From a bacterium (GTDB lineage Bacteria; Actinomycetota; Acidimicrobiia; Spongiisociales; ZC4RG35): 64,000 nt of DNA. This document shows positions 1 through 7,284 of this stretch, piece after piece. The notes under the pieces are model-generated. The model saw only the letters and a list, made by a program, of their open reading frames with translations, had not been told where the DNA came from and did not search any database. The position numbers and the translations under genes were made by a program. Every line of letters starts with the position of its first letter. The stretch's first letter is position 1. The stretch spans positions 1 through 64,000 of the forward strand of contig JAPPFD010000032.1 in assembly GCA_028823995.1 (NCBI GenBank), read 5' to 3'.

Positions 1-1
1 G

Positions 2-196
2 TGTCTCTATGTGCGTCGTGACGAGGACGGCAACCCGGTTCTTGACGAGAACGGCGATCGGATCCCGAGGCGGGTCAGTAGTTACGATCCGGCAACAGAC
101 ACTTTTACCTATAACGACGGGAACAGTTGGGACCCGATCGCTGAGCAGTGCACCACCAGAGGCAATCCCGGTTCAGGACCTGTTTTCCGTCAGTAA
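2..196 (+). CDS. C-terminal end of an unidentified protein (5' truncated)
   Basis: An open frame enters from outside the window and stops with TAA at 194-196, leaving about 64 residues. The visible part is hydrophilic and rich in Asp, Gly and Asn, with segments such as DEDGNPVLDENGDRIPRR and YNDGNSWDP that look like surface loops of an extracytoplasmic or repeat-type protein. An internal GTG at 11 could act as a start but has no convincing ribosome site, so a truncated longer gene is more likely. No family is recognised. The following 226 bases up to the end of the alanine dehydrogenase gene hold no credible ORF. Confidence 0.45.
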   Translation, partial: CLYVRRDEDGNPVLDENGDRIPRRVSSYDPATDTFTYNDGNSWDPIAEQCTTRGNPGSGPVFRQ

Positions 197-422
197 GAGG
201 CGATTGTTTCACGATTAGGTGGAGCGGTGCGATTGTGGTGTGTTATTTGACCCGGGCCCGGGTGCCGGCCAACTTCTCAGGTCCGTACTCTGGACGCACT
301 CCCGCTCGTCGGAGCGTTGCCTGACCTCGCCGATCTGCAACCAGATCAACCTCGCCGGGTTCATGACGATCAGTGAGAGTCCCCAGGGTTGAGGACGGAT
401 CCGCCCGGGCTGGGGGACGAGT

Positions 423-1538
423 TCAGTCGAGCGTTTCCAGGGGTGGGGTGTAGGGGAAGCCCAGGGCGTCGGCCACCGCAGGCTCGGTGATGTGACCTCG
501 GCGCACGCTCAGGCCGTCCTGCAGGCCGGGATCTGATCGGATTGCTTCGACCGGTCCCATGTTCGCCAACTTGAGGACGTAGGGGAGGGTGACGTTGTTG
601 AGGGCCTGGGTGGAGGTGCGGGGGACGGCTCCGGGCATGTTGGCGACGCAGTAATGCACTACGCCGTCGACGACGTAGGTCGGGTCGGCGTGGGTGGTGG
701 GCCGCGACGTCTCCGCGCAGCCGCCCTGGTCGATGGCGACGTCCACGATCACCGAGCCGGGCCGCATCTGTTTGACCATCGTGGCCGTGATCAGGCGGGG
801 TGTCCGGGCCCCGGGGAGGAGCACCGCTCCTATCACCAAGTCGGCGGTCTGCACGAGTTGAGCCAGGGTGCGCGGGGTGGAGTAGAGGGTGCGCACCGCC
901 GGTCCGAACCGGGAGGCCAGGGACTCAAGAACGGCTGCGTCACGGTCGAGCACGGTCACGTCGGCGCCGAGTCCCAGGGCCATCTGCACCGAGTTGCGCC
1001 CGACGACGCCTCCGCCGATCACCACGACATGGGCGGCGGCCACTCCGGGAACGCCGCCGAGTAGCACGCCGCGTCCTCCGGCGGAGGCTTCCAGGCATCG
1101 AGCCCCGGCCTGGACGGCCATCCGCCCCGCCACCTGGGACATGGGCGCCAGCAGCGGGAGCCGGCCCGATCGGTCGGTCACCGACTCGTAGGCGATGGCC
1201 GTCGCCCCGCTGGCCACCAGATCATGGGCCTGCTCGGGGTGAGGGGCGAGGTGCAGGTACGTGAAGAGGGTGTGGTGGCGCCGCAGCCGGGTTCGCTCCA
1301 CCGCCAGGGGTTCTTTGACCTTGACGATGAGCTCTCCCGCTTCGAACACCTCGTCCGCCGTGTCGAGAATCCGCGCCCCGCAGGCAACGTACTCCGCGTC
1401 GCTGAACCCTGCCCCCACGCCTGCGCGGTGTTCCACGAAGACCTCGTGGCCTCGATCCGTCACCTCCGCCACGCTCTCGGGTGTGAGGCCGACGCGGCGC
1501 TCCTCGTTCTTTATCTCCTTGGGAACGCCTATTCGCAT
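423..1538 (-). CDS. ald: Alanine dehydrogenase
   Basis: Cytoplasmic NAD-dependent enzyme interconverting L-alanine with pyruvate and ammonium. The 371 residues match the usual family length. Family residues are visible: Arg15 in NEERRVG and Lys75 in KVKEP, which contact substrate, His96 in YLHLAPH, a Rossmann motif VVVIGGGVVG around 168-177, and the conserved VDVAIDQGG segment with its catalytic Asp. The ATG at 1538 was chosen because it opens with the family N-terminus MRIGVPKEI and is preceded by a GAGAGGG ribosome site; an in-frame extension upstream to 1613 lacks similarity. It is divergent from an Lrp-type regulator, the arrangement known for ald-aldR in mycobacteria, which suggests induction by alanine. 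The identification is secure. Confidence 0.95.
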   Translation of the reverse strand: MRIGVPKEIKNEERRVGLTPESVAEVTDRGHEVFVEHRAGVGAGFSDAEYVACGARILDTADEVFEAGELIVKVKEPLAVERTRLRRHHTLFTYLHLAPHPEQAHDLVASGATAIAYESVTDRSGRLPLLAPMSQVAGRMAVQAGARCLEASAGGRGVLLGGVPGVAAAHVVVIGGGVVGRNSVQMALGLGADVTVLDRDAAVLESLASRFGPAVRTLYSTPRTLAQLVQTADLVIGAVLLPGARTPRLITATMVKQMRPGSVIVDVAIDQGGCAETSRPTTHADPTYVVDGVVHYCVANMPGAVPRTSTQALNNVTLPYVLKLANMGPVEAIRSDPGLQDGLSVRRGHITEPAVADALGFPYTPPLETLD

Positions 1539-1675
1539 AGAACCCTCTCGCTTCCGAGGCTGCAAATGCAATGATATAGCGCGTTGTGGAGTAATAGGAG
1601 GAAATAGTGACAATTTATTGACAAACCACGCAAAGTTATGGCGGTAAAGCTAGGCTTTGAGCATCATATCGTTTT
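1539..1675. promoter_or_regulatory. Divergent ald / Lrp-regulator control region
   Basis: This 137-bp AT-richer spacer separates the two divergent genes. A TTGACA hexamer lies at 1618-1623 on the plus strand, pointing to the regulator gene, but a -10 at normal spacing is not clear (TAAAGC at 1645 is too far). The AT-rich half facing ald is a plausible binding area for the Lrp protein. The operator assignment is inferred from gene arrangement. Confidence 0.4.
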
Positions 1676-2137
1676 ATGCCTTTATTTGACTCCATCGATT
1701 GCCTCATACTCGACGAACTCCAAACGGACGGGCGCGTGTCGCGTTCCGAACTGGCCTCCCGGGTCGGGCTCTCCGTATCGGCATGCCATCGCCGGGTGCG
1801 TCGCCTGGAGGACGAGGGTGTCATCGACGGGTACGTGGCAATCCTCGACACCGAAGCGATCGGCCGCGACCTGGACGTCTTCGTGGAGGTGTCGCTGGTG
1901 AGCCAGAGCGAGGAGTGGCTGAGGCGCTTCGAGACGGAAGTGAGGGACTGCCCCGAGGTGATGTCGTGTCACCTGGTGGCCGGTGACGCCGACTACCTGC
2001 TGCACCTGGCGGTGAAGGACCACCGGGACTTCGAGCGGATCCACAATCGGCACCTGTCCCGCCTTCCCGGCGTGGCCCGCCTACGCTCCAACTTCGCGAT
2101 CCGCACCATATACCAGACCACTCGACACGTTCTCTAG
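1676..2137 (+). CDS. Lrp/AsnC-family transcription regulator
   Basis: A 153-residue protein with the standard layout of the family: an N-terminal winged helix-turn-helix (about 4-60, with LASRVGLSVSACHRRVRRLE as recognition region) and a C-terminal RAM effector domain (about 65-145). The family binds DNA as dimers or octamers and senses amino acids. Its divergent position to the alanine dehydrogenase gene makes it the probable alanine-responsive regulator of ald, like AldR of mycobacteria; this role is inferred from context. The ATG at 1676 gives the normal N-terminus of the family (DSIDCLILDELQTDGR). Confidence 0.88.
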   Translation: MPLFDSIDCLILDELQTDGRVSRSELASRVGLSVSACHRRVRRLEDEGVIDGYVAILDTEAIGRDLDVFVEVSLVSQSEEWLRRFETEVRDCPEVMSCHLVAGDADYLLHLAVKDHRDFERIHNRHLSRLPGVARLRSNFAIRTIYQTTRHVL

Positions 2138-2436
2138 CCCAGCCCCCCTCAACCGTTCAAGGGAGTGTCTGCACCGAGCCTTGGCGACGCCAGTCTGGTC
2201 GGCTCCGGGGGTGAGAGCCACATCGGGGGTTACATGGTTCCACTGGCTCAGTCTGCGTGCGGTTTGGCCCAAGGCCCGCCGTTCTGTGGATCGGGAGGAT
2301 ATTCGGGACAGTTGGTTCCCCGGTCTGGTGAGGTTGCTTCCGCGCTCCATTGCCGAGGGATCTGAGGTAGAGGCGCCAACCTGGTGGATGTCGAGACAAA
2401 AGACCGTTAGGCTCCAAGGCAGGCGCAGGGGTGAAT
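2138..2436. other. Non-coding stretch after the Lrp regulator
   Basis: About 300 bp without a credible gene. Open frames exist on both strands but have no recognisable composition, start sites or motifs. The sequence is less GC-rich than the neighbours. No RNA gene, repeat or clear terminator was seen. Confidence 0.4.
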
Positions 2437-2640
2437 ATGGCTCAAACACAACGAGAAGGTGTGGATCAATCCCCGAATTCAGCTGGGACTATGGAGGATC
2501 GTCTAAGTGAACAGGCTCACTTCCATGCAACGGGAGAGGATTTCCTGGATTGTCTCGGTTCCCGCTCTCATGAACCGGATGCCGTTCCGCCCGATATAGT
2601 TCAACGTGAACTAGACGCTATCAGGGCCGACCTTCCCTGA
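2437..2640 (+). CDS. Small hypothetical protein
   Basis: A 67-residue acidic ORF starting at ATG 2437, four bases after an AGGGGTG ribosome-site-like sequence. The C-terminal half (FLDCLGSRSHEPDAVPPDIVQRELDAIRADLP in outline) is predicted helical and acidic, in the style of small antitoxins or orphan peptides, but no family is recognised. A second tiny ORF begins three bases after its stop. It could be a decayed gene remnant instead of a functional gene. Confidence 0.3.
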   Translation: MAQTQREGVDQSPNSAGTMEDRLSEQAHFHATGEDFLDCLGSRSHEPDAVPPDIVQRELDAIRADLP

Positions 2641-2643
2641 GAG

Positions 2644-2730
2644 GTGCCCACCCACGGAGAGACTTTTCTGTTCTTGCGTGAGTACGACAAGCTGTCACCA
2701 GAACTGCAAAACCGTCTTCCCAGATCTTGA
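2644..2730 (+). CDS. Tiny ORF downstream of the 67-residue ORF
   Basis: GTG at 2644 opens 28 codons (ending LSPELQNRLPRS) three bases after the stop of the preceding small ORF, with GAG of that junction as a weak ribosome site. The peptide FLREYDKLSPELQNRLP looks like a helical segment of a longer protein. It may be a coupled microgene or the tail of a frameshifted gene together with the preceding ORF. No function can be given. Confidence 0.2.
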   Translation: MPTHGETFLFLREYDKLSPELQNRLPRS

Positions 2731-2765
2731 AGCGCAAGAGCTTCAGCCACCGGTGGACCCGGTGA

Positions 2766-3956
2766 TCAGGCTCTACCCGCCGCCCCGGCCACCTTTCTGA
2801 TATCGGTCTTCTTGGTGACTCGCTTGGGCATCCACCTGATCGCCTTCTTGAATCCCTCGTTGATCAGGAAGAAGGTGGAGAGAGAGTAGAGAGCCACGAT
2901 GAAGGCCACTATCAACAGCAGGGCGGTGTTGGTGTTCTGCACCGCCCCGTCGGCCAGGTACCCGAGCCCGGCGGAGAAGCCCAGGAACTCGGCGGCGATC
3001 ACCAGTGACCAACTTCCTCCTATGGCCAGCAGCAGGGCGGTGCGCAGTTCCGGAATCGACGCCGGCACTATCACTTTGAGATAGGTGTGCAGCCGGGAGG
3101 CGCCCAGGGTACGGGCGCTTTCGATGTACCGGTCGGGCACGTTGGCCACTGCGGTCATGGTGGCCACCACCAGTATCGTCCACACTCCGAACGCTACGTA
3201 CATGGTGATGCCGAAGAGGCTGGAGCCCAGGACGAACTGCAACCAGGGAACCGCCACCAGGAGGGGGATCATCCGCATGAAGTTCATCGGCGCCCACACG
3301 GTCTCACGCACCGCCGGCCAGTAGGGAAGGGCCAGACCGGACACGAGACCGACCGCTATGCCGACCACCAAGCCACAGGACAGCCTGGAGAGGGTCAAAC
3401 CGGAGTGATACGCGATGGCGAGGAACACCGCCGGCCAGGTCGCCTCCCCGCCGTAGATGGGTTGGGGCGCCAGACCCTCGAGATTGAAGGTCGCGAACCC
3501 GAAGTCGAAGGCGCGGACGGTCCAGAAGCGGGACACTTCGAAGAAGGTGTCACCCAACACGTAGTCCCATCCGGGAACGATGGGATGCTCGAGAATTCCC
3601 CGAGGCGCGACGTATGACGCCACTTGCCAGGCCAGCAGCAACGCCGCCCAGGAGACGAAGAAGAGCGGGCTGCGGCGCATGCCGGCCCAGAGCATCCGCG
3701 GCCCCGCCGCTATCCCGCGTCCCATCCTGACCAGACGGTCCCTGACCCGGCTCGTGCGGAACACAACCGGCCAGGCCCAGAACAACAGCAACCCGGAGAC
3801 GATGAAAGACCACGTGACGTTGATCGCACCCTCATCACGCGTCCAGGTGACCAGAGGAAGGCTCTCCGGCAACTGGATAAGCAGCCATGGGATCAGGACG
3901 GCCCAGATCAGCCAACCAATCCAAAAGAGGCTCCGGAAGAGGGCGGGCTGCTTCAA
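2766..3956 (-). CDS. ABC transporter permease, SsuC/TauC-like
   Basis: A 396-residue inner-membrane permease of the binding-protein-dependent class that serves nitrate, sulfonate, taurine or riboflavin-precursor type substrates. It has two N-terminal hydrophobic segments (about 8-30 and 48-68), a further one near 98-115, then the permease domain with five or six helices (about 175-370). The EAA loop that docks the ATPase is visible as ESARTLGASRLHTYLKVIVP. The start is TTG at 3956, chosen because GAGGAAGAGG lies 7 bases upstream; this TTG overlaps the TGA of a 19-codon ORF that fills the gap to the upstream permease. No ATPase or solute-binding protein is encoded nearby, so the substrate is unknown. 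Confidence 0.85.
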   Translation of the reverse strand: MKQPALFRSLFWIGWLIWAVLIPWLLIQLPESLPLVTWTRDEGAINVTWSFIVSGLLLFWAWPVVFRTSRVRDRLVRMGRGIAAGPRMLWAGMRRSPLFFVSWAALLLAWQVASYVAPRGILEHPIVPGWDYVLGDTFFEVSRFWTVRAFDFGFATFNLEGLAPQPIYGGEATWPAVFLAIAYHSGLTLSRLSCGLVVGIAVGLVSGLALPYWPAVRETVWAPMNFMRMIPLLVAVPWLQFVLGSSLFGITMYVAFGVWTILVVATMTAVANVPDRYIESARTLGASRLHTYLKVIVPASIPELRTALLLAIGGSWSLVIAAEFLGFSAGLGYLADGAVQNTNTALLLIVAFIVALYSLSTFFLINEGFKKAIRWMPKRVTKKTDIRKVAGAAGRA

Positions 3957-4011
3957 ACCGTCGCCGCCTCTTCCTCGGGTTTACCCAAATGGGCCAGAAT
4001 CTTGACCTCCA
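3953..4011 (-). CDS. 19-codon ORF bridging the two permease genes
   Basis: ATG four bases after the TAG of the upstream permease opens MEVKILAHLGKPEEEAATV and ends with a TGA that overlaps the TTG start of the downstream permease. It contains the GAGGAAGAGG ribosome site of that gene. It may couple translation of the two permeases or be a chance frame. Confidence 0.2.
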
Positions 4012-4014
4012 TTC

Positions 4015-5058
4015 CTACAAACCCAGGCGGCGGCCGGCCTCGGACCATCTCGTCATCAGCCGTATCACCAGAACCAGGATCCCGTCGACCACAACAGCCA
4101 GCACGGCGAAGAAAACAATCAGGGACACCACCGCGGTCGGCCCTTCCTGAAGGCCCATGGCGTAGCTCCACATGCGGATCAGGAAACCTCCTCCCATCTG
4201 TGGTCCCAGCACCTCCACCAGCGTCCCCAGACCCCAGGCTCCCCCCAGTGCGATCCGGAAACCTGCCGCGATCTCCGGAATCGTTCCCCTCAGGTAGACC
4301 CACCGGAAAATGCTTCGGCGGTTCCCTCCCCGGGTGAGGGCTGATTCGATGATCTCCGCAGGTATGTTCTCGGCTGCCCGGCGGCTGAAGAAGTACATGA
4401 GAAGGGTGGTGTAGAAGGCAACCACCCCGATGGTGGTCAGCAGGGGATATTCGATCCCGAACCAGATCACGAAGAAGGGCGCCGCAATGAAAATGGGGGT
4501 GGTCCCGAAGAAACCGGCTATAGGCGTGACCAAATCGGCAATCCACGGTTGGAGCAGACTGCTCAGTCCAACCCCCAAGCCGACGATGGTCCCCACCGCA
4601 ACTGCGATCAGGATGTTGCGGGTGGTCCGCACCAGATGGAGGACGTACCCGAAGCAGTGATCGGGAAGGGCGGACATCCTGCCCCGTTGAAACGCCACCT
4701 CTTCCAGCAGGTCCGGACAGGCGTGAACGAACCTCTCCCTCATCCGCTCACTGAAGAACAGGTTCTCCCCGAAGTGGGTGACGGCGTCGATCGGAGCCGG
4801 AACCAGGTTGTAAAGGGGCGAGAAGGGCGCGGCCACAAACTGCCAGGACAGCAGAAAGAGCACTATCCCCAGGACCACATGGAAGATATAGGCGATCTGG
4901 GCTCGCCGCCTGATGCGCCGCGCCGCCGCTCTCACTTCAAGAACATCGGTGCCGGTCGTGGTCACTTCATCTTTCTTCGTCGCCCTCGGGGTCTTTGATT
5001 CGCCCACAGGCCGAAGCGCGGGCGCGGGTCGGCGCCTTCCAAATTGGCTACTAGGCAA
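4015..5058 (-). CDS. ABC transporter permease, SsuC/TauC-like
   Basis: Partner of the downstream permease: a cytoplasmic, Lys/Arg-rich N-terminus, a first helix near 55-77, a long extracytoplasmic loop (about 78-135) and a five-helix permease core (about 140-335). The EAA-type coupling loop reads IIESALTRGGNRRSIFRWV. The farthest start is TTG at 5058; GTG at 4965, preceded by GAAGAAAG, would give a 316-residue protein and is a serious alternative. The two permeases probably form a heterodimer, which is unusual because most SsuC-type systems use a homodimer. The ATPase and binding protein must be elsewhere or are lost. Confidence 0.83.
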   Translation of the reverse strand: MPSSQFGRRRPAPALRPVGESKTPRATKKDEVTTTGTDVLEVRAAARRIRRRAQIAYIFHVVLGIVLFLLSWQFVAAPFSPLYNLVPAPIDAVTHFGENLFFSERMRERFVHACPDLLEEVAFQRGRMSALPDHCFGYVLHLVRTTRNILIAVAVGTIVGLGVGLSSLLQPWIADLVTPIAGFFGTTPIFIAAPFFVIWFGIEYPLLTTIGVVAFYTTLLMYFFSRRAAENIPAEIIESALTRGGNRRSIFRWVYLRGTIPEIAAGFRIALGGAWGLGTLVEVLGPQMGGGFLIRMWSYAMGLQEGPTAVVSLIVFFAVLAVVVDGILVLVIRLMTRWSEAGRRLGL

Positions 5059-5229
5059 ACGCTACCGGAGCCTACCCGATGAGGGCAGCCTCCAGATGGC
5101 GCTCAGCGGTCTAGAGGAGGCGGACGGGTCGCCATATCGGAAGTATCACGGCGAACCGCAACCATCTATGGGAACAATCACGGCTTGGTAATCCTGCTGG
5201 CGGTTTAGTAGGCAGCCAAAGCAGGGAGG

Positions 5230-5259
5230 TTGCCACTCGCGCGGATCGCGTACTATTTT
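5230..5259 (+). promoter_or_regulatory. Putative promoter of the 96-residue ORF
   Basis: TTGCCA at 5230-5235 and TATTTT at 5254-5259 are separated by 18 bp, with TACTAT at 5251-5256 as an alternative -10. The expected transcript start falls on or just before the GTG at 5267, so the mRNA would be leaderless. Confidence 0.4.
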
Positions 5260-5266
5260 TGGGATT

Positions 5267-5557
5267 GTGCCCTTCACAGAAGAGGAAATCCAGCGCATAT
5301 CGGAGGCTGCCGCGCCAAATGCCCTAGTACCGGCCCCTCCACAGGCCTCGGAAGTAGCGCAGCGCATAGCAGATGCCGCCCTTGATGCCTATACCAAAGA
5401 GGACTGGCACTACGTGTTGAATGCCCTTCGTCCGGACCGCGCGGCCACATACATATCCAGTAGGCCTCCTGAGGAGCGCCCGGAACTCCTCTTGCTGATC
5501 GAGACGCCAAGCCACAGAGCAGCAGTGAAGCGCCACCTAGTTGTTTCTGCCGCCTAG
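5267..5557 (+). CDS. Hypothetical protein, 96 residues
   Basis: GTG start directly downstream of a promoter-like TTGCCA/TATTTT pair and no ribosome site, consistent with a leaderless gene. The protein is predicted mostly helical, with EEEIQRISEAA at the N-terminus and EDWHYVLNALRPDRAATY in the middle. No signal peptide, membrane segment or known motif is seen. GC content is lower than in the core genes around it, which fits a recently acquired or rapidly evolving gene. Another small ORF follows after 12 bases. Function unknown. Confidence 0.45.
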   Translation: MPFTEEEIQRISEAAAPNALVPAPPQASEVAQRIADAALDAYTKEDWHYVLNALRPDRAATYISSRPPEERPELLLLIETPSHRAAVKRHLVVSAA

Positions 5558-5569
5558 GGGGGCGATCCT

Positions 5570-5863
5570 TTGCCCTTGGGCGTAGCACCCTCTGCCTGCA
5601 AACGCGGGGTTGCGTACTTTGACGTGATCGCTGTGCTGCATCACCCGGAGTGGGTAATGAGCATGCCTGAGTTGGCAGAAGTCGGCTTGGGTGAGATGGG
5701 CAGACCCAACGTCGATGTGTACGGAGGGTACGGCATCAACGATATGCCACTGGTCGTGTTCGTAGACAGATTCGAAGAAATGGCCTTTCACTCTGAACCC
5801 GGCATACCGAGGTATGAAGACCTCTTCCCGGGTGGCTATACGGGCAGGGGGAGTTCCGAGTAA
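5570..5863 (+). CDS. Hypothetical protein, 97 residues
   Basis: TTG at 5570 opens the frame 12 bases after the preceding small gene; internal ATGs near 5656 and 5662 are alternative starts. The sequence has a credible globular character (YFDVIAVLHHPEWV, VDVYGGYGINDMPLVVFVDRF) with a core beta-strand pattern, but I do not recognise it. The N-terminal dozen residues look like non-coding sequence, so the true start may lie later or the gene may be a 5'-truncated remnant. Confidence 0.35.
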   Translation: MPLGVAPSACKRGVAYFDVIAVLHHPEWVMSMPELAEVGLGEMGRPNVDVYGGYGINDMPLVVFVDRFEEMAFHSEPGIPRYEDLFPGGYTGRGSSE

Positions 5864-6214
5864 CCGCCTTGGACGTCTTTCCACATGAGTGGATAGCCAG
5901 GTGTTAGCAATTCCCGCACCAGCGCCGGCAAGGGGGTAGAACCCTTGTTGCTAGTTGCCGATCGTCCCATCAGCCTATTGCAAGCACAAACGCGCGAGCC
6001 GGTAGCGTTCGGCTCATTCCCGCGGAGCGGCAAGCCTCCCGAGGTGATGCGGCGGGTTCATGAAGAAACCATGGGTTCGGAGTCGGTATGGGCGCAGAAT
6101 TCGGCCAATCGCGACGATGATCAGCGGCTACTTGGATCCGGCACATCTTTCTCTGCGGAACGGCGGGGAAGTGGGAATCAGCCGCCTGACCTGCATAGCC
6201 ATACCCATTAGCCG
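5864..6214. other. Non-coding stretch before tRNA-Asn
   Basis: About 350 bp without a supportable gene. Short frames on both strands have no family character and use codons unlike the neighbours. No inverted repeats, attachment site or transposase remnant was recognised, although the location next to a tRNA 3' end is a typical place for integrated elements. Confidence 0.4.
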
Positions 6215-6288
6215 CTCCGGGGGTGGGACTCGAACCCACAACCTTCGGGTTAACAGCCCGCCGCTCTGCCGAATTGAGCTACCCCGGA
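6215..6288 (-). tRNA. tRNA-Asn (anticodon GTT)
   Basis: The minus strand folds as a full cloverleaf of 74 nt: acceptor TCCGGGG pairs with CCCCGGA, D-stem GCTC/GAGC, anticodon loop CTGTTAA, T-stem GTGGG/CCCAC with TTCGAGT loop, discriminator G. CCA is not encoded. The top pair of the anticodon stem (27-43) is G-A, a mismatch. With a G34 anticodon it is a predicted substrate for the queuosine enzymes encoded further right. Confidence 0.95.
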
Positions 6289-6438
6289 AAGAGTGGTCAC
6301 AGACGCCGGTCAACACCGGCCTGCCGGGTCAAGTGTAGACGGATGGGGCATGAGGAAGTCTCCCTTTGTCCCGGTGGGCGGCCCCCAGAGAAAGGATCTC
6401 CACATAGGACGTTTCGGCGCGTAACATCAAGACTGTCA

Positions 6439-6933
6439 ATGAGCAGACGACTGGCAGTCCTGGGTGCGGCGATGGCTTTGCTGGCCGCCGCATGCGGTTC
6501 GGGCGGAGAGCCGGAGCCGGTTTCTGCCACCATTCCCGACACCTTGGAGTGGATCACCCCCGAGGAGTTGACCGGCAAACTGTCGGCGGGTGGCGCGGCG
6601 GTGGTCAACTTCTGGGCCTCCTGGTGTGGACCCTGCCGGGCGGAGGCTCCGGTGTTGCGCCGGGTCCATGAGGAATACGGTGAGCAGGTGCGGTTCATCG
6701 GCGTGGCGGTGGACGACACGCCCTCCGACGCCTTCGCCTTCATGGAGTCGCATGGCATTGCCTTCGAGAACTATCTGTCTGAGGGGAATCAAATGATGGC
6801 CCAGTACGAGGCCTTCGGGATACCGTTCACCGTGTTCACCGACACCGCGGGGGAGGTCCTCTACGTGCACCGGGGAATCATCGACGAGGGAACTCTCAGC
6901 CTGTGGAGTGATGAACTCTCCCGCCTCGGCTGA
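6439..6933 (+). CDS. Thioredoxin-like lipoprotein, TlpA/ResA type
   Basis: A 164-residue extracytoplasmic thiol-disulfide protein. The N-terminus is a lipoprotein signal with lipobox LAAAC (Cys19), followed by a short linker and a thioredoxin fold. The redox motif is WCGPC (Cys63, Cys66), and the cis-proline loop reads FGIPFTVF. The family reduces or oxidises cysteines of secreted proteins, often for cytochrome c maturation. ATG 6439 was chosen because it directly opens the signal peptide; the frame upstream runs through the tRNA-Asn region. The gene for an Lgt-like membrane protein follows after a 350-bp gap on the same strand. Confidence 0.88.
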   Translation: MSRRLAVLGAAMALLAAACGSGGEPEPVSATIPDTLEWITPEELTGKLSAGGAAVVNFWASWCGPCRAEAPVLRRVHEEYGEQVRFIGVAVDDTPSDAFAFMESHGIAFENYLSEGNQMMAQYEAFGIPFTVFTDTAGEVLYVHRGIIDEGTLSLWSDELSRLG

Positions 6934-7284
6934 GACCGAGCCGACAGCAAAATGCCCCGTGGTTCGAGCATTGGTGGATCAGCCGTTGGGAAAACAAACC
7001 GAATGTCGTGGAAAGAACCGGTGCTTTCGGGTTGCCGCTGTCCCACCCCCGGTGCAAAAGTGTTAGACAGTCGCATCACCTCTCGGTCCGATACGGCGCC
7101 GTTCGGACCGCCGGCAGGGATCATATTCCTCGAGACCCGCACCTCCGCCGGGACCGGCGGAGCGCGTCTCAACCAACGGAACGGTGGCGGTGGGGGTGGG
7201 CCCGGAGGGGAGGAGGGTCGCCGTGGTTTCGCGAGTTAGTGACGTTTTTCGCGGGGAATGGGTTCGGAGAAGCGGGGCCCTGAG
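6934..7284. other. Spacer between the thioredoxin and Lgt-like genes
   Basis: About 350 bp with no convincing gene or RNA. The 3' part (7150-7260) is purine-rich and G-rich on the plus strand. Short frames here lack motifs and start sites. No clear terminator follows the thioredoxin gene. Confidence 0.4.

Noticed and set aside
2157-2417. Minus-strand ORF of 86 codons after the Lrp gene
   Set aside because: Arg/Pro/Gln-rich shadow-like composition, no ribosome site and no motif.
5945-6211. 88-codon ORF before tRNA-Asn
   Set aside because: No start signals and unusual composition; on the minus strand an overlapping frame runs through the tRNA, which shows how easily open frames arise here.
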